A stretch of 17,178 nucleotides of DNA from Cardiobacteriales bacterium (GCA_030150565.1 JASLFR010000085.1:1-17178); one strand, 5' to 3'; shown: positions 6,931 to 14,805, counted from the first letter of the stretch. A program made the numbers and translations. Notes: a model not told the origin generated them from the sequence alone.

Positions 6931-8307
6931 TTATGCAGGCAAATCAACCCCCGATATCATTTTGAATACTTTTACCGCATAGCGATCCGTCATGCCTGAG
7001 AGGAAGTCTGTTATGCGTAGTATTCTCAAATAAGGATCCTCATCAATTGTGCGATTTTCACCAAGAAATTGGTCAGGCAAAAAATTGACGAGCATTCGGC
7101 TGTGAGAGCTGCTTCTACCCGAATACTCAGAATTAATTGCTGTTACAAATGCCTCTAAAAGAGTCTCTAAAACTTTAAATCCTGCAATTCCCACCTCTAA
7201 AACAGGGGGGGAGATATAGATCTTCTCATATGCAAACTGTTTAATATCAGCAATAACAGAAGCGGAAGGGACCATCTCTAAAAGCTCTTTTTCACATCGC
7301 CCACTCAAAATAAGCGCTTCATTCTCTTTAAAAGTTGCAATCACTTCATCAATCAAAATTCCGATCGTGAAAGCGCGCAGATACTCCATTCGCTCCTTTT
7401 CACGACTGATTCGATCATATTTAGAGGGGAATTTAGTGTGCGTCTCAATAATCCGCTGGTAGAACTGCTTCGCCTCCCCCTCTTCAATAATTCCTAAACG
7501 GTACGCATCCTCAATATCTACAAGGCAATAGCAGATATCATCCGCCGCTTCTAAAAGGTAAGCGAAAGGATGGCGATACCACGCCCCTTCATGCCCCTCG
7601 ACAGGTAGAAGATTTATCCCTTGAGCAAACTCCTCAAAGAGCGCTTTTTCAGCCTGAAAATAGTTATATTTAGCAAAAGCGATAGAGGTTCGCTCCCCTT
7701 GATAATAGCTTGAGCAAGGATACTTGGTGAAACTTGCAATAACAGGGAGCGAGAGCTGCAAGCCTCCAATACTGCCGCTATTTTGTAGATGTGTGAGAAG
7801 TCTAAAGCCTTGCGCATTCCCCTCAAAATTTAGAAAATCATTCTGTCGAGCGATATCAAAATGCTCAATCGCCCGAACACCACTCTCATGAGTTGCAAAG
7901 AAACGGCGGATCGCCTCCTCCCCTGCATGCCCAAAGGGGGGATTCCCAATATCGTGCCCAAGCGCTCCCGCCGCCAAAATCGCTCCAATGCTCGATGGTG
8001 TTAACTCCTCATCAAAATGGTACTTCTCAATCAGATATTCACCAAGCATCGTCCCTAAACTTCGGCATACACTACTCACCTCAAGGCTATGAGTCAGCCG
8101 TGTTCGCACATAATCAGTCTGCGCTAAAGGAAATACTTGCGTCTTATCCTGCAATCTCCTAAAAGCAGCTGAAAAGATAATTCGATCAAAATCTCGCTGA
8201 AACGCCGTTCGATAACTCGGATCTTCCTGAATATAATCGACGCCAATCCGACGCGTATTAATCAACTCATTCCAACGGCGCTCTAAATTAAGATTCTGCA
8301 AATTCAT
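6931..8307 (-). CDS. dgt: Deoxyguanosinetriphosphate triphosphohydrolase-like HD hydrolase (Dgt family)
   Basis: 458 residues. Dgt enzymes split dNTPs, classically dGTP, into deoxynucleoside and triphosphate. The N-terminus R-T-A-F-Q-R-D-F-D-R-I-I-F-S-A-A-F-R-R-L-Q-D-K-T-Q-V and R-T-R-L-T-H-S-L-E-V is diagnostic. The HD metal site is complete: H73, H118-D119 in G-H-D-I-G-N-P-P-F-G-H-A-G-E, and the distal Asp in E-A-A-D256-D. It is shorter than E. coli Dgt (about 505 residues), so substrate range is uncertain. I chose the ATG at 8305-8307, which has GGAG 7 nt upstream inside the tsaD 3' end. A longer frame would start 10 codons earlier without a better site. The start overlaps the tsaD end by 20 bp, implying coupled translation. 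Confidence 0.93.
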   Translation of the reverse strand: MNLQNLNLERRWNELINTRRIGVDYIQEDPSYRTAFQRDFDRIIFSAAFRRLQDKTQVFPLAQTDYVRTRLTHSLEVSSVCRSLGTMLGEYLIEKYHFDEELTPSSIGAILAAGALGHDIGNPPFGHAGEEAIRRFFATHESGVRAIEHFDIARQNDFLNFEGNAQGFRLLTHLQNSGSIGGLQLSLPVIASFTKYPCSSYYQGERTSIAFAKYNYFQAEKALFEEFAQGINLLPVEGHEGAWYRHPFAYLLEAADDICYCLVDIEDAYRLGIIEEGEAKQFYQRIIETHTKFPSKYDRISREKERMEYLRAFTIGILIDEVIATFKENEALILSGRCEKELLEMVPSASVIADIKQFAYEKIYISPPVLEVGIAGFKVLETLLEAFVTAINSEYSGRSSSHSRMLVNFLPDQFLGENRTIDEDPYLRILRITDFLSGMTDRYAVKVFKMISGVDLPA

Positions 8308-9319
8308 CACCCGTCTCCAATGCATCAAGCTCTTCAAGAGACCAACGCGCCTTTAAATTCACTTTTTGAGTACGCTGCTTGCGCATAAAACGCTCATGCC
8401 CAAGATAGGCGACCATCGCCCCATTATCGGTACAGAATTCAGAGCGAGGAAAATAGACCTCAACACCACTCTCATCAGAGTAACGCGCTAGCTCTTCACG
8501 CAAATGCTGATTTGCGCCAACACCGCCCGACACAACTAATCGCTTCACATTATGCTCTTCAAGCGCTCGGATCGATTTTTTAATCAGAGTATCGATAAGG
8601 GCTGCCTGAAAACTTGCAGCAATATCGGGATAATCCGCTTCTGTATGCGCCTCGATTGTCAAGAGTGCCTTTGTCTTAATACCACTAAAACTAAAATCGA
8701 GACCTGGGCGATCGAGCATAGGGCGAGGAAATGGAAAACGTTTAGGATCCCCCCCTTCCGCCATCTTTGCTAATTCTGGCCCACCTGGATATGGCAAACC
8801 CATAATTTTTGCAGTTTTATCGAACGCCTCCCCTACCGCATCATCGAGTGATTCGCCTAAAAGTTGATACTCTCCAAACGCTTTTACCAAAACTAATTGA
8901 GTATGCCCCCCCGAAACAAGAAGCGTAATAAAGGGATACTCTGGGCGTCTCTCCTCAAGCATTACCGCCATCAAGTGTGCCTCCATATGATTCACCCCTA
9001 AAATAGGGCAATCCAACGCAAGACTTAACCCTTGCGCATATGAGGCCGCCACCATCAGAGCACCGATCAAACCAGGTCCTTCCGTAAAAGCGATTCCATC
9101 AATATCACTATAAGTTAACTCCGCCTCATCAATCGCTTCTTCAACCAAAAGAGGAAGTTTTTTAGTATGGTCACGGGAAGCTAACTCTGGCACAACCCCT
9201 CCATACTGAGCGTGTAGCGGAATTTGGGAGTAGATTTTATGGGAGAGCAATCCTCGCTCTGTCTCATATAGGGCTACTGCAGTCTCATCACACGAGCTCT
9301 CAATTCCTAACACTATCAT
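8288..9319 (-). CDS. tsaD: TsaD, tRNA N6-adenosine threonylcarbamoyltransferase catalytic subunit
   Basis: 343 residues, normal for the family. Transfers the threonylcarbamoyl group from the TsaC product to A37 of ANN-reading tRNAs, with TsaB and TsaE. N-terminal V-L-G-I-E-S-S-C-D-E-T is the family signature. Metal ligands H111 and H115 lie in N-H-M-E-A-H-L, and D298 lies in C-T-D-N-G-A-M. L-V-S-G-G-H-T-Q-L and S-G-G-V-G-A-N-Q-H-L-R are also present. A TTG at 9323-9325 in the same frame is better spaced from AGGA (4 nt, against 10 nt for the ATG). Homology favours the ATG at 9317-9319, used here. It starts 22 bp after dgkA and overlaps dgt by 20 bp. Confidence 0.97.
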   Translation of the reverse strand: MIVLGIESSCDETAVALYETERGLLSHKIYSQIPLHAQYGGVVPELASRDHTKKLPLLVEEAIDEAELTYSDIDGIAFTEGPGLIGALMVAASYAQGLSLALDCPILGVNHMEAHLMAVMLEERRPEYPFITLLVSGGHTQLVLVKAFGEYQLLGESLDDAVGEAFDKTAKIMGLPYPGGPELAKMAEGGDPKRFPFPRPMLDRPGLDFSFSGIKTKALLTIEAHTEADYPDIAASFQAALIDTLIKKSIRALEEHNVKRLVVSGGVGANQHLREELARYSDESGVEVYFPRSEFCTDNGAMVAYLGHERFMRKQRTQKVNLKARWSLEELDALETGDEFAES

Positions 9320-9341
9320 TGTCAAATATTCCTATACTCTT

Positions 9342-9737
9342 CTAATAAAAAATCAGTAAGCTCCAGATGATACCCATCATCAATAACGCTACAAAGACAA
9401 GAGCTGAACCGATATCTTTTGCCGCTCCTGAAAGGGGGTGTATCTCCTCCCCAATTCGATCCACTACCGCCTCAATTGCTGAGTTAGCGAGCTCCATCAG
9501 AAGCACCAACCCATAACTCCCCCAAAGGAGAGCTAACTTAACCCCATCCCCTTTAGCAAAGAGATACCCTGCAATTAATACAATAGGGAGTAGATAGATC
9601 TCGAGCCGAAACGCCTCTTCTGAGCGAAAGGTGTACTGAAGCCCTTTTAAGGAGTATCCCGCAGCATTCATTAAGCGGGCAATTCCTGTCGCCTTAGGTT
9701 TTCTTCGCTCCCCCTCTCTACGCTCACTATTCACCAT
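9342..9737 (-). CDS. dgkA: Diacylglycerol kinase, DgkA type
   Basis: 131 residues. A small inner-membrane enzyme that phosphorylates diacylglycerol to phosphatidate, recycling lipid released during envelope glycan synthesis. The catalytic block M-E82-L-A-N-S-A-I-E89-A-V-V-D-R-I-G-E-E and L-S-G-A-A-K-D-I-G-S-A is diagnostic. Three membrane helices follow the usual pattern (about 47-61, 68-84, 109-130). An Arg/Lys-rich N-terminal tail of about 15 residues precedes the family core. The ATG at 9735-9737 lies inside the 3' end of the 51-codon gene upstream (11-bp overlap) and has no clear Shine-Dalgarno, so translation is probably coupled. A TTG five codons upstream is an alternative. Confidence 0.95.
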   Translation of the reverse strand: MVNSERREGERRKPKATGIARLMNAAGYSLKGLQYTFRSEEAFRLEIYLLPIVLIAGYLFAKGDGVKLALLWGSYGLVLLMELANSAIEAVVDRIGEEIHPLSGAAKDIGSALVFVALLMMGIIWSLLIFY

Positions 9738-9882
9738 TTTGAGGGAGCTCAATAGGAATTGTTAAAGGGTAGCTATCTTCAACACTATTCTCATCTAACA
9801 TCACCCAAATAATAAATACGATCGCAAGCCCTAAATAGAGCCACCAGAACGAGCGCTTTTTCTTCCTCTGATCAAAATACAT
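9727..9882 (-). CDS. Small single-helix membrane protein, function unknown
   Basis: 51 residues, starting MYFDQRKKKRSFWWLYLGLA. I found it by translating the strip upstream of dgkA. A basic N-terminus (R-K-K-K-R) precedes one strong membrane helix (about residues 12-29: F-W-W-L-Y-L-G-L-A-I-V-F-I-I-W-V-M-L). An acidic, proline-containing tail then ends P-I-E-L-P-Q-N-G-E. The positive-inside rule predicts a cytoplasmic N-terminus and periplasmic C-terminus. Its stop overlaps the dgkA start by 11 bp and dgkA lacks its own ribosome site, which supports real, coupled translation. A weak GAGAG lies 6 nt before the ATG. I recognise no family. A role linked to DgkA or envelope lipids is only a guess from position. 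Confidence 0.7.
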   Translation of the reverse strand: MYFDQRKKKRSFWWLYLGLAIVFIIWVMLDENSVEDSYPLTIPIELPQNGE

Positions 9883-9928
9883 GTGCAACTCTCAATAAAA
9901 TAAGATAACGTTTATAGAAACTTTGCTG

Positions 9929-9973
9929 ATGGTGGATAAAAACCGCTCAAATAAGCGATAAATAGGCCACCAT
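9929..9973. repeat. Nested inverted repeats in the dgkA-topA divergent region
   Basis: ATGGTGG (9929-9935) pairs with CCACCAT (9967-9973). Inside it, CGCT (9944-9947) pairs with AGCG (9954-9957) around a 6-nt loop. The interval 9883-10136 separates two divergent transcripts and must contain promoters for both. This is its most structured part. On the minus strand the inner hairpin is followed by GTTTTTA, so it could also act as a weak leader attenuator for the small gene and dgkA. Confidence 0.3.
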
Positions 9974-9990
9974 AAGCTATTTTCATCTTC

Positions 9991-10013
9991 TCTCTAATCG
10001 ATAGAGAATTTTT
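9991..10013 (+). other. Short hairpin with T-run in the topA upstream region
   Basis: TCTCTA (9991-9996) pairs with TAGAGA (10002-10007) around ATCGA and is followed by A-TTTTT. This has the shape of a weak intrinsic terminator for rightward transcription, but no gene ends here. A perfect TATAAT at 10101-10106 downstream, without a good -35, could be the topA -10. Confidence 0.25.
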
Positions 10014-10136
10014 GTAAAGTATAGCAAAAATGCATCTGCACTGAGGGAATTCTTTCCTATAGTAGAATCCTCACGATGCAATTAATTCTCTCTTTATTTT
10101 TATAATCGACCATTCATTAGGATCTAATTGGCATTT

Positions 10137-12581
10137 ATGAGCAAATCACTAGTTATTGTTGAGTCGCCCGCAAAATCAAAGACTATTGAGAAATATCTTG
10201 GGCCCGATTACAAGGTACTCGCCTCCTATGGGCATGTACGCGCACTTGCATCGAAACAGGGTGCTGTCGATCCTGATCATGATTTCTTGATGAATTATGA
10301 GGTGATTGAGCGCAATAAAAAGCATCTTTCAGAGATTGAGAAGGCGTTGAAGAAGGCTGACAATCTTCTCCTTGCGACGGACCCTGATAGAGAGGGAGAA
10401 GCGATCTCGTGGCACATTTTAGAGTATCTAAAAGGGAAGAATGCGCTGGAGGGGAAAAAAGTCTCCCGCGTTATTTTTCATGAAATTACAAAATCTGCCA
10501 TCATCCATGCGGTTGAAAATCCTCGAGAACTCTCGATGGATCTTGTAGATGCTCAACAAGCGCGCTCTGCACTTGACTATCTTTTAGGCTTCAATCTCTC
10601 CCCCCTCTTATGGAAGAAGATTAGCCCAGGTCTTTCCGCTGGTCGAGTTCAATCACCAGCACTCTGCTTAATCGCCGAGCGAGAGCTTGCGATTCGCGCC
10701 TTTAATCCTGAAGAGTATTGGTCAATCACAGCTCAACTCAACAAAGAAAAAAGTGAGATGAGTGGACGCTTAACGCTCCTAAATGGAGAGAAGGTTGAGC
10801 AATTTACAATCAATAACGAAAAGAGCGCTACAGAGACGGTTGAGCAACTGCTCAAAAAGTATGGCTCAAAAATCCCTGTCGAGAATATCGAAAAAAGGCA
10901 ACGACGCCGTAATCCTGCGCCCCCTTTTACCACCTCAACACTTCAGCAAGAGGCATCACGAAAATTACGTTTTAACGCAATGCGTACCATGCGAACGGCC
11001 CAAACGCTCTATGAAGGGGTAAGTCTTGGCGAGGATAGTGTTGGTCTCATCACCTATATGCGTACCGACTCTGTAACACTCTCTGAGGAGGCGTTAAATG
11101 ATATTCGGAGCTACATCTTAAAAGTGGAAGGGAAAGAGTATCTTCCTCAATCCCCCCGTATCTATAAATCGAAAGCGAAGAATGCTCAAGAGGCGCACGA
11201 AGCGATTCGTCCAACTTCTGTCGCTCGCACTCCTGAGTCGGTAAAGGAGTATTTAACATCAGAGCAATTTAGACTCTATGAGCTGATCTGGAAGCGGACC
11301 GTTGCCTCCCAAATGAAGCAGGCGATTATGAATACGACTGCAATTGATCTTGGAGATAAGGAGGAATCCCTCTTCCGTGTCACAGGTTCAACCATCGCTT
11401 TTCCTGGCTTTATGCGCCTCTATCTTGAAGATAGTGATGATGAGAAGGCGGAAGAGGATCGCCTCTTGCCTGAAGTGGAGGTGGGTGAACTGATTGATCT
11501 AAAAGCAATCACCCCTACACAACATTTTACTGAACCCCCACCCCGCTATACAGAAGCTTCTCTTGTTAAAACACTGGAAGAGTATGGGATTGGGCGCCCT
11601 TCAACATACGCATCGATCATCTCCACTCTACAGCAGAGAGAGTATGTAACGTTAGATGATCGCCGCTTCTCCCCGACAGATATCGGAATGATTGTTGCTA
11701 AATTCCTCTCTGAGCACTTTACACAATATGTGGATTATGATTTTACAGCGCGCCTAGAGGATGAGCTAGATGAAGTTGCTCGTGGCGAACGGCAGTGGAA
11801 ACCCCTTCTTCACGACTTCTGGGGCCCTTTTATCGCTCTTTGTGAAGATAAGGAGGAGAATGTCAGCCGTGCAGAGGTTGCTCAGCGCCGTGAACTTGGG
11901 CCTGATCCAAAGACAGGGCGAATGATTTCAGTTCGTATCGGTCGTTATGGGCCATTTGCGCAATTGGGTGAGAAGGAGGAGGAGGAAGCCCCAAAATTTG
12001 CAGCCCTCCGCCCTAATCAGAGAATCGATACCATCACGCTTGAAGAGGCACTCGAACTCTTCAAACTCCCCCGCATCTTAGGAGAGGGGGAAGATGGTTA
12101 TGAGATCCGCGCCAATATTGGCCGTTTTGGCCCCTACATTCAGTACGGGCCTCGAAAGTTCGCCTCCTTAAAAGAGGATGATCCCTACACTGTCACTTTT
12201 GAGCGAGCTGTTGAGGTTGTAGAAGCTCACAAAAAGGCGGAAGCGGCTAAATTCCTCAAGACCTTTAAAATTAGTGAAGATGAAGAGATCAACATCATTA
12301 ATGGTCGTTTTGGTCCTTACATCACAGATGGCAATAAGAATGTAAAAGTTCCTAAAGATCGTGACCCTCAAAGCTTTACATTAGAGGAGTGCCAAGCATT
12401 GATCGCAGCTGCTCCTGAAAAGCGTGCTCGAGGGGGTAAAAAGAAGACAACGACAAAGAAGAGTACCGATAAAAAAACGCCTGCTAAAAAGAGCACCACT
12501 ACTAAAAAGAGTGAGAGTAAGAAGAGTGCTACAAAAAAGGTGACCGCTAGTAGTAAAAAGAGTAAAGATTCTAAAGAGTAG
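10137..12581 (+). CDS. topA: DNA topoisomerase I (TopA) with repeat-type C-terminus and lysine-rich tail
   Basis: 814 residues. A type IA topoisomerase that relaxes negative supercoils. The TOPRIM domain opens the protein: V-I-V-E9-S-P-A-K-S-K-T-I, then A-T-D82-P-D84-R-E86-G-E. The active-site tyrosine is Y307 in L-I-T-Y-M-R-T-D-S. P-P-R-Y-T-E-A-S-L-V and G-I-G-R-P-S-T-Y-A are present. After about residue 590 come three G-R-(Y/F)-G-P-(F/Y) repeats in place of the cysteine zinc ribbons of E. coli TopA: no C-x-x-C pair exists. The last 50 or so residues are Lys/Thr/Ser-rich. An in-frame TTG at 10128 is 5 nt from AGGA, whereas the ATG is 14 nt away, so a start three codons earlier is possible. 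ntrX starts 15 bp downstream. Confidence 0.96.
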   Translation: MSKSLVIVESPAKSKTIEKYLGPDYKVLASYGHVRALASKQGAVDPDHDFLMNYEVIERNKKHLSEIEKALKKADNLLLATDPDREGEAISWHILEYLKGKNALEGKKVSRVIFHEITKSAIIHAVENPRELSMDLVDAQQARSALDYLLGFNLSPLLWKKISPGLSAGRVQSPALCLIAERELAIRAFNPEEYWSITAQLNKEKSEMSGRLTLLNGEKVEQFTINNEKSATETVEQLLKKYGSKIPVENIEKRQRRRNPAPPFTTSTLQQEASRKLRFNAMRTMRTAQTLYEGVSLGEDSVGLITYMRTDSVTLSEEALNDIRSYILKVEGKEYLPQSPRIYKSKAKNAQEAHEAIRPTSVARTPESVKEYLTSEQFRLYELIWKRTVASQMKQAIMNTTAIDLGDKEESLFRVTGSTIAFPGFMRLYLEDSDDEKAEEDRLLPEVEVGELIDLKAITPTQHFTEPPPRYTEASLVKTLEEYGIGRPSTYASIISTLQQREYVTLDDRRFSPTDIGMIVAKFLSEHFTQYVDYDFTARLEDELDEVARGERQWKPLLHDFWGPFIALCEDKEENVSRAEVAQRRELGPDPKTGRMISVRIGRYGPFAQLGEKEEEEAPKFAALRPNQRIDTITLEEALELFKLPRILGEGEDGYEIRANIGRFGPYIQYGPRKFASLKEDDPYTVTFERAVEVVEAHKKAEAAKFLKTFKISEDEEINIINGRFGPYITDGNKNVKVPKDRDPQSFTLEECQALIAAAPEKRARGGKKKTTTKKSTDKKTPAKKSTTTKKSESKKSATKKVTASSKKSKDSKE

Positions 12582-12596
12582 AAGGCAGATGATGAT

Positions 12597-13955
12597 ATGA
12601 AAACACCCTATATTTTAATCGTCGATGATGAAGAAGATATCTGCAATCTCATCAGTGAGATCCTCGAAGAGGAGGGTTACGATGTTGGGGTTGCCTACAA
12701 TGGCGCTCAAGCAAGAGCTCTAAAGAGTGAACGCACGCCTGATCTTATCCTGCTCGATATCTGGATGCCCGATATCGATGGCATCTCTCTTTTAGAGGAG
12801 TGGCGCAGTGAAGAGAACTTCTCCCCTGTTATTATGATGAGTGGGCACGGTACGCTCGAGCACGCGATTGAAGCGACAAAGCTGGGAGCCTCAGACTTTT
12901 TAGAAAAACCGCTCACCCTCGCTAAACTCCTAATGGTTGTGGAAAAAACGCTTGAAGAGAGCCCAAAAGAGCTTGTAGCCGCGCTCCCCACAAGTAGCGC
13001 TTTCAATACTCCAAAGCCACTCCCGTTTGAGCCGATCGGTCGCTCTCCTCTCATCACTACTTTTAAAGAGAGACTCATAAAGGTGGCACAGAGCCAGAGT
13101 AATCTACTACTCACCTCTGAACATGGCGCCCCTCTAAAAGGATTAGCCAGCTACTTCCACAGCTTAACCGCAGAAAAGGAGCAGCCCTTCATTGAGCTCA
13201 CCCTCAATAATGGCAATCTTGCACAATTAGAAGCGCTTATTTATGGCGACAGTGAAGAGAAGGGATTGATTCAGAAGCACCCTATCGGTTTTCTCTACCT
13301 CTCCCATGTGGAGAATTGGAATCGTGATGTCCAATCATTTATCTACCAATTCTTAACCAAAGGGCATCAGCTGACGGAGAATAATGGAGCGCTCTCCCCC
13401 TATCGCTATCGTCTCCTCTTCTCAGCACACCTCTCTTTGGAACAGAAGGTGAAGAGTGGCGAATTTGATGAGGCGCTTTGGCATCTAATTAATGAGACTC
13501 AACTCACCCTACCTCCGCTCAATAAACATCCTGAAGATGTACCAGAGCTAATCAGTTACTACGTCCACTACTTTAGCGATGAAGAGCATCTAACGTATCG
13601 CCACTTCTCCATTGCGGCGCAGAATCGTCTACGCAATCACCATTGGAATGGGAATTATCTTGAATTGAGAAATCTGATCAAAGAGCTTCTCATTCTTGGT
13701 GAGAGTGAAGAGGTGACGCTCGAAGAGGTGAATCAGACTTTAGAGCGGGAAGCTCCCCCACAGATGCTCTCAGACGACCTCATTAAACTCTCCCTAAATC
13801 TCCCCTTAAGGGAAGCGAGAGAGCAATTTGAGCGGAGTTACCTCTTAGCGCAATATAAGAGAGCGGGAGGAAATATTGCTAATCTTGCCGATCTTGTTGG
13901 AATGGAGCGCACTAACCTCTACCGCAAGCTTCGCTCGCTCGATATCGACTATTAA
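12597..13955 (+). CDS. ntrX: NtrX-like response regulator with a degenerate AAA+ domain
   Basis: 452 residues. The receiver domain (about 1-120) is intact: D10, D11, phosphoacceptor D54 in L-L-D-I-W-M-P-D-I-D-G, S82 and K104. The C-terminal Fis-type DNA-binding domain (about 403-452: P-L-R-E-A-R-E-Q-F-E-R...G-G-N-I-A...M-E-R-T-N-L-Y-R-K-L) is typical of NtrX. The middle (about 147-385) keeps the fold outline of a sigma-54 activator, with P-P-L-N-K-H-P-E-D-V-P-E-L. It has lost the Walker A G-x-x-G-x-G-K (T-S-E-H-G-A-P-L instead), the GAFTGA loop, a normal Walker B and the arginine finger region (F-D-E-A-L-W-H-L). It should bind DNA but not drive sigma-54 open-complex formation. No ntrY kinase is adjacent. 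yggS starts 9 bp downstream. In Neisseria, NtrX is reported to affect respiratory genes. Confidence 0.85.
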   Translation: MKTPYILIVDDEEDICNLISEILEEEGYDVGVAYNGAQARALKSERTPDLILLDIWMPDIDGISLLEEWRSEENFSPVIMMSGHGTLEHAIEATKLGASDFLEKPLTLAKLLMVVEKTLEESPKELVAALPTSSAFNTPKPLPFEPIGRSPLITTFKERLIKVAQSQSNLLLTSEHGAPLKGLASYFHSLTAEKEQPFIELTLNNGNLAQLEALIYGDSEEKGLIQKHPIGFLYLSHVENWNRDVQSFIYQFLTKGHQLTENNGALSPYRYRLLFSAHLSLEQKVKSGEFDEALWHLINETQLTLPPLNKHPEDVPELISYYVHYFSDEEHLTYRHFSIAAQNRLRNHHWNGNYLELRNLIKELLILGESEEVTLEEVNQTLEREAPPQMLSDDLIKLSLNLPLREAREQFERSYLLAQYKRAGGNIANLADLVGMERTNLYRKLRSLDIDY

Positions 13956-13964
13956 GGAGTGATC

Positions 13965-14687
13965 ATGGAGCAATATCGCTACATCAAAGAGAATATTGAA
14001 AAGGTGATGGCACGCATCCACAACGCTGCAGAAGCTGCAGGGCGAGCTCCTAGTGAGATCAAGCTCCTCCTTGCAACAAAAACACGCTCAGTGGAAGAGA
14101 TCAACTATGCACTCTCTTTAGGGTATGGATTGATTGGAGAGAATCGTGCTCAGGAGCTGGTAGAGAAAGCGCCCCATCTCTCCACCTCTCTCAATAATGA
14201 AGTAATGCCTCGAGAGACCCACTTTATCGGCACTCTGCAAGGGAATAAAGTGAATGAAGTGACTCAGATAGCTGATACAATTCAGACGGTTGACCGCATC
14301 CGCATTGCACGGCGCATTCATAATTACGCATTAAAAAATCATCTTAAACGCTCTATTCTCATTCAGGTCAACTGCTCTGGAGAGGAATCAAAACAGGGAT
14401 TAGCACCAGATGAATTACTCCCTTTTCTTAAAGAGCTTACCCCCTTCACCACCCTAACAATAAAAGGGTTAATGACCATTGGATTAAATAGCGATAATCC
14501 CGATGCTGTTCGAAAAGGATTTGCTCTCCTTCGCCAATTGAAAGAGAAGGCTCAAGCCGAGGGACTACTAAGTGCTGATGCCAATGAACTCTCTATGGGT
14601 ATGAGTGGTGATTTAGAGCTCGCCATTGCAGAAGGAGCCACCATCATTCGTGTTGGAAGTGATATTTTTGGGCCTCGAGACTACTAA
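13965..14687 (+). CDS. yggS: YggS/PLPBP-family pyridoxal phosphate homeostasis protein
   Basis: 240 residues. A cytosolic TIM-barrel protein that binds PLP on one lysine and helps balance free B6 vitamers and amino-acid pools. Lysine K39 lies in L-L-L-A-T-K-T. Family blocks include L-I-G-E-N-R-A-Q-E-L, H-F-I-G-T-L-Q-G-N-K, L-M-T-I-G and L-S-M-G-M-S-G-D-L-E-L-A-I-A-E-G-A-T, ending F-G-P-R-D-Y. Several of these (A-T-K-T, G-E-N-R, M-S-G-D-L-E) look to me more like the actinobacterial subtype than the A-V-S-K-T-K-P, G-E-N-Y, M-S-D-D form of enterobacteria. AAGGAG ends 5 nt before the chosen ATG, so the GTG two codons upstream is unlikely. Last gene of the topA-ntrX-yggS unit. Confidence 0.95.
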   Translation: MEQYRYIKENIEKVMARIHNAAEAAGRAPSEIKLLLATKTRSVEEINYALSLGYGLIGENRAQELVEKAPHLSTSLNNEVMPRETHFIGTLQGNKVNEVTQIADTIQTVDRIRIARRIHNYALKNHLKRSILIQVNCSGEESKQGLAPDELLPFLKELTPFTTLTIKGLMTIGLNSDNPDAVRKGFALLRQLKEKAQAEGLLSADANELSMGMSGDLELAIAEGATIIRVGSDIFGPRDY

Positions 14688-14714
14688 AAATAGAACATAT
14701 TCAATGACTTACAT

Positions 14715-14744
14715 AAACCACTCAAATTTGAGTGGTTTTTTATT
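14715..14744 (+). terminator. Intrinsic terminator after yggS
   Basis: AAACCACTCAAA (14715-14726) is followed directly by its exact complement (14727-14738), giving a strong stem with a minimal loop, and then a run of T (14736-14741). It lies 27 bp after the yggS stop codon and closes the topA-ntrX-yggS transcript. Confidence 0.92.
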
Positions 14745-14764
14745 GCTCATTTTTCATCTTCAGA

Positions 14765-14792
14765 CTTGAAAGCAGAAAAAAGAGCACCATAT
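14765..14792 (+). promoter_or_regulatory. Sigma-32 heat-shock promoter for dnaK
   Basis: CTTGAAA (14765-14771) matches the sigma-32 -35 element. After 13 nt, CACCATAT (14785-14792) matches the -10 consensus CCCCATNT at all defined positions but one. Spacing is within the usual range. Transcription should start near 14799, leaving a leader of about 80 nt before the dnaK ATG. Confidence 0.85.
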
Positions 14793-14805
14793 TACCCCGT
14801 AGAGA

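Noticed and set aside
12433..12578. Lysine-rich end of topA as a frameshifted, non-coding stretch
   Set aside because: The frame stays open to a stop codon with a normal gap to ntrX, and basic tails are known in TopA proteins.
14715..14738. The palindrome after yggS as a regulator-binding site for dnaK
   Set aside because: It is followed directly by a T-run and sits just after yggS, so a terminator explains it fully. It is not a CIRCE element.
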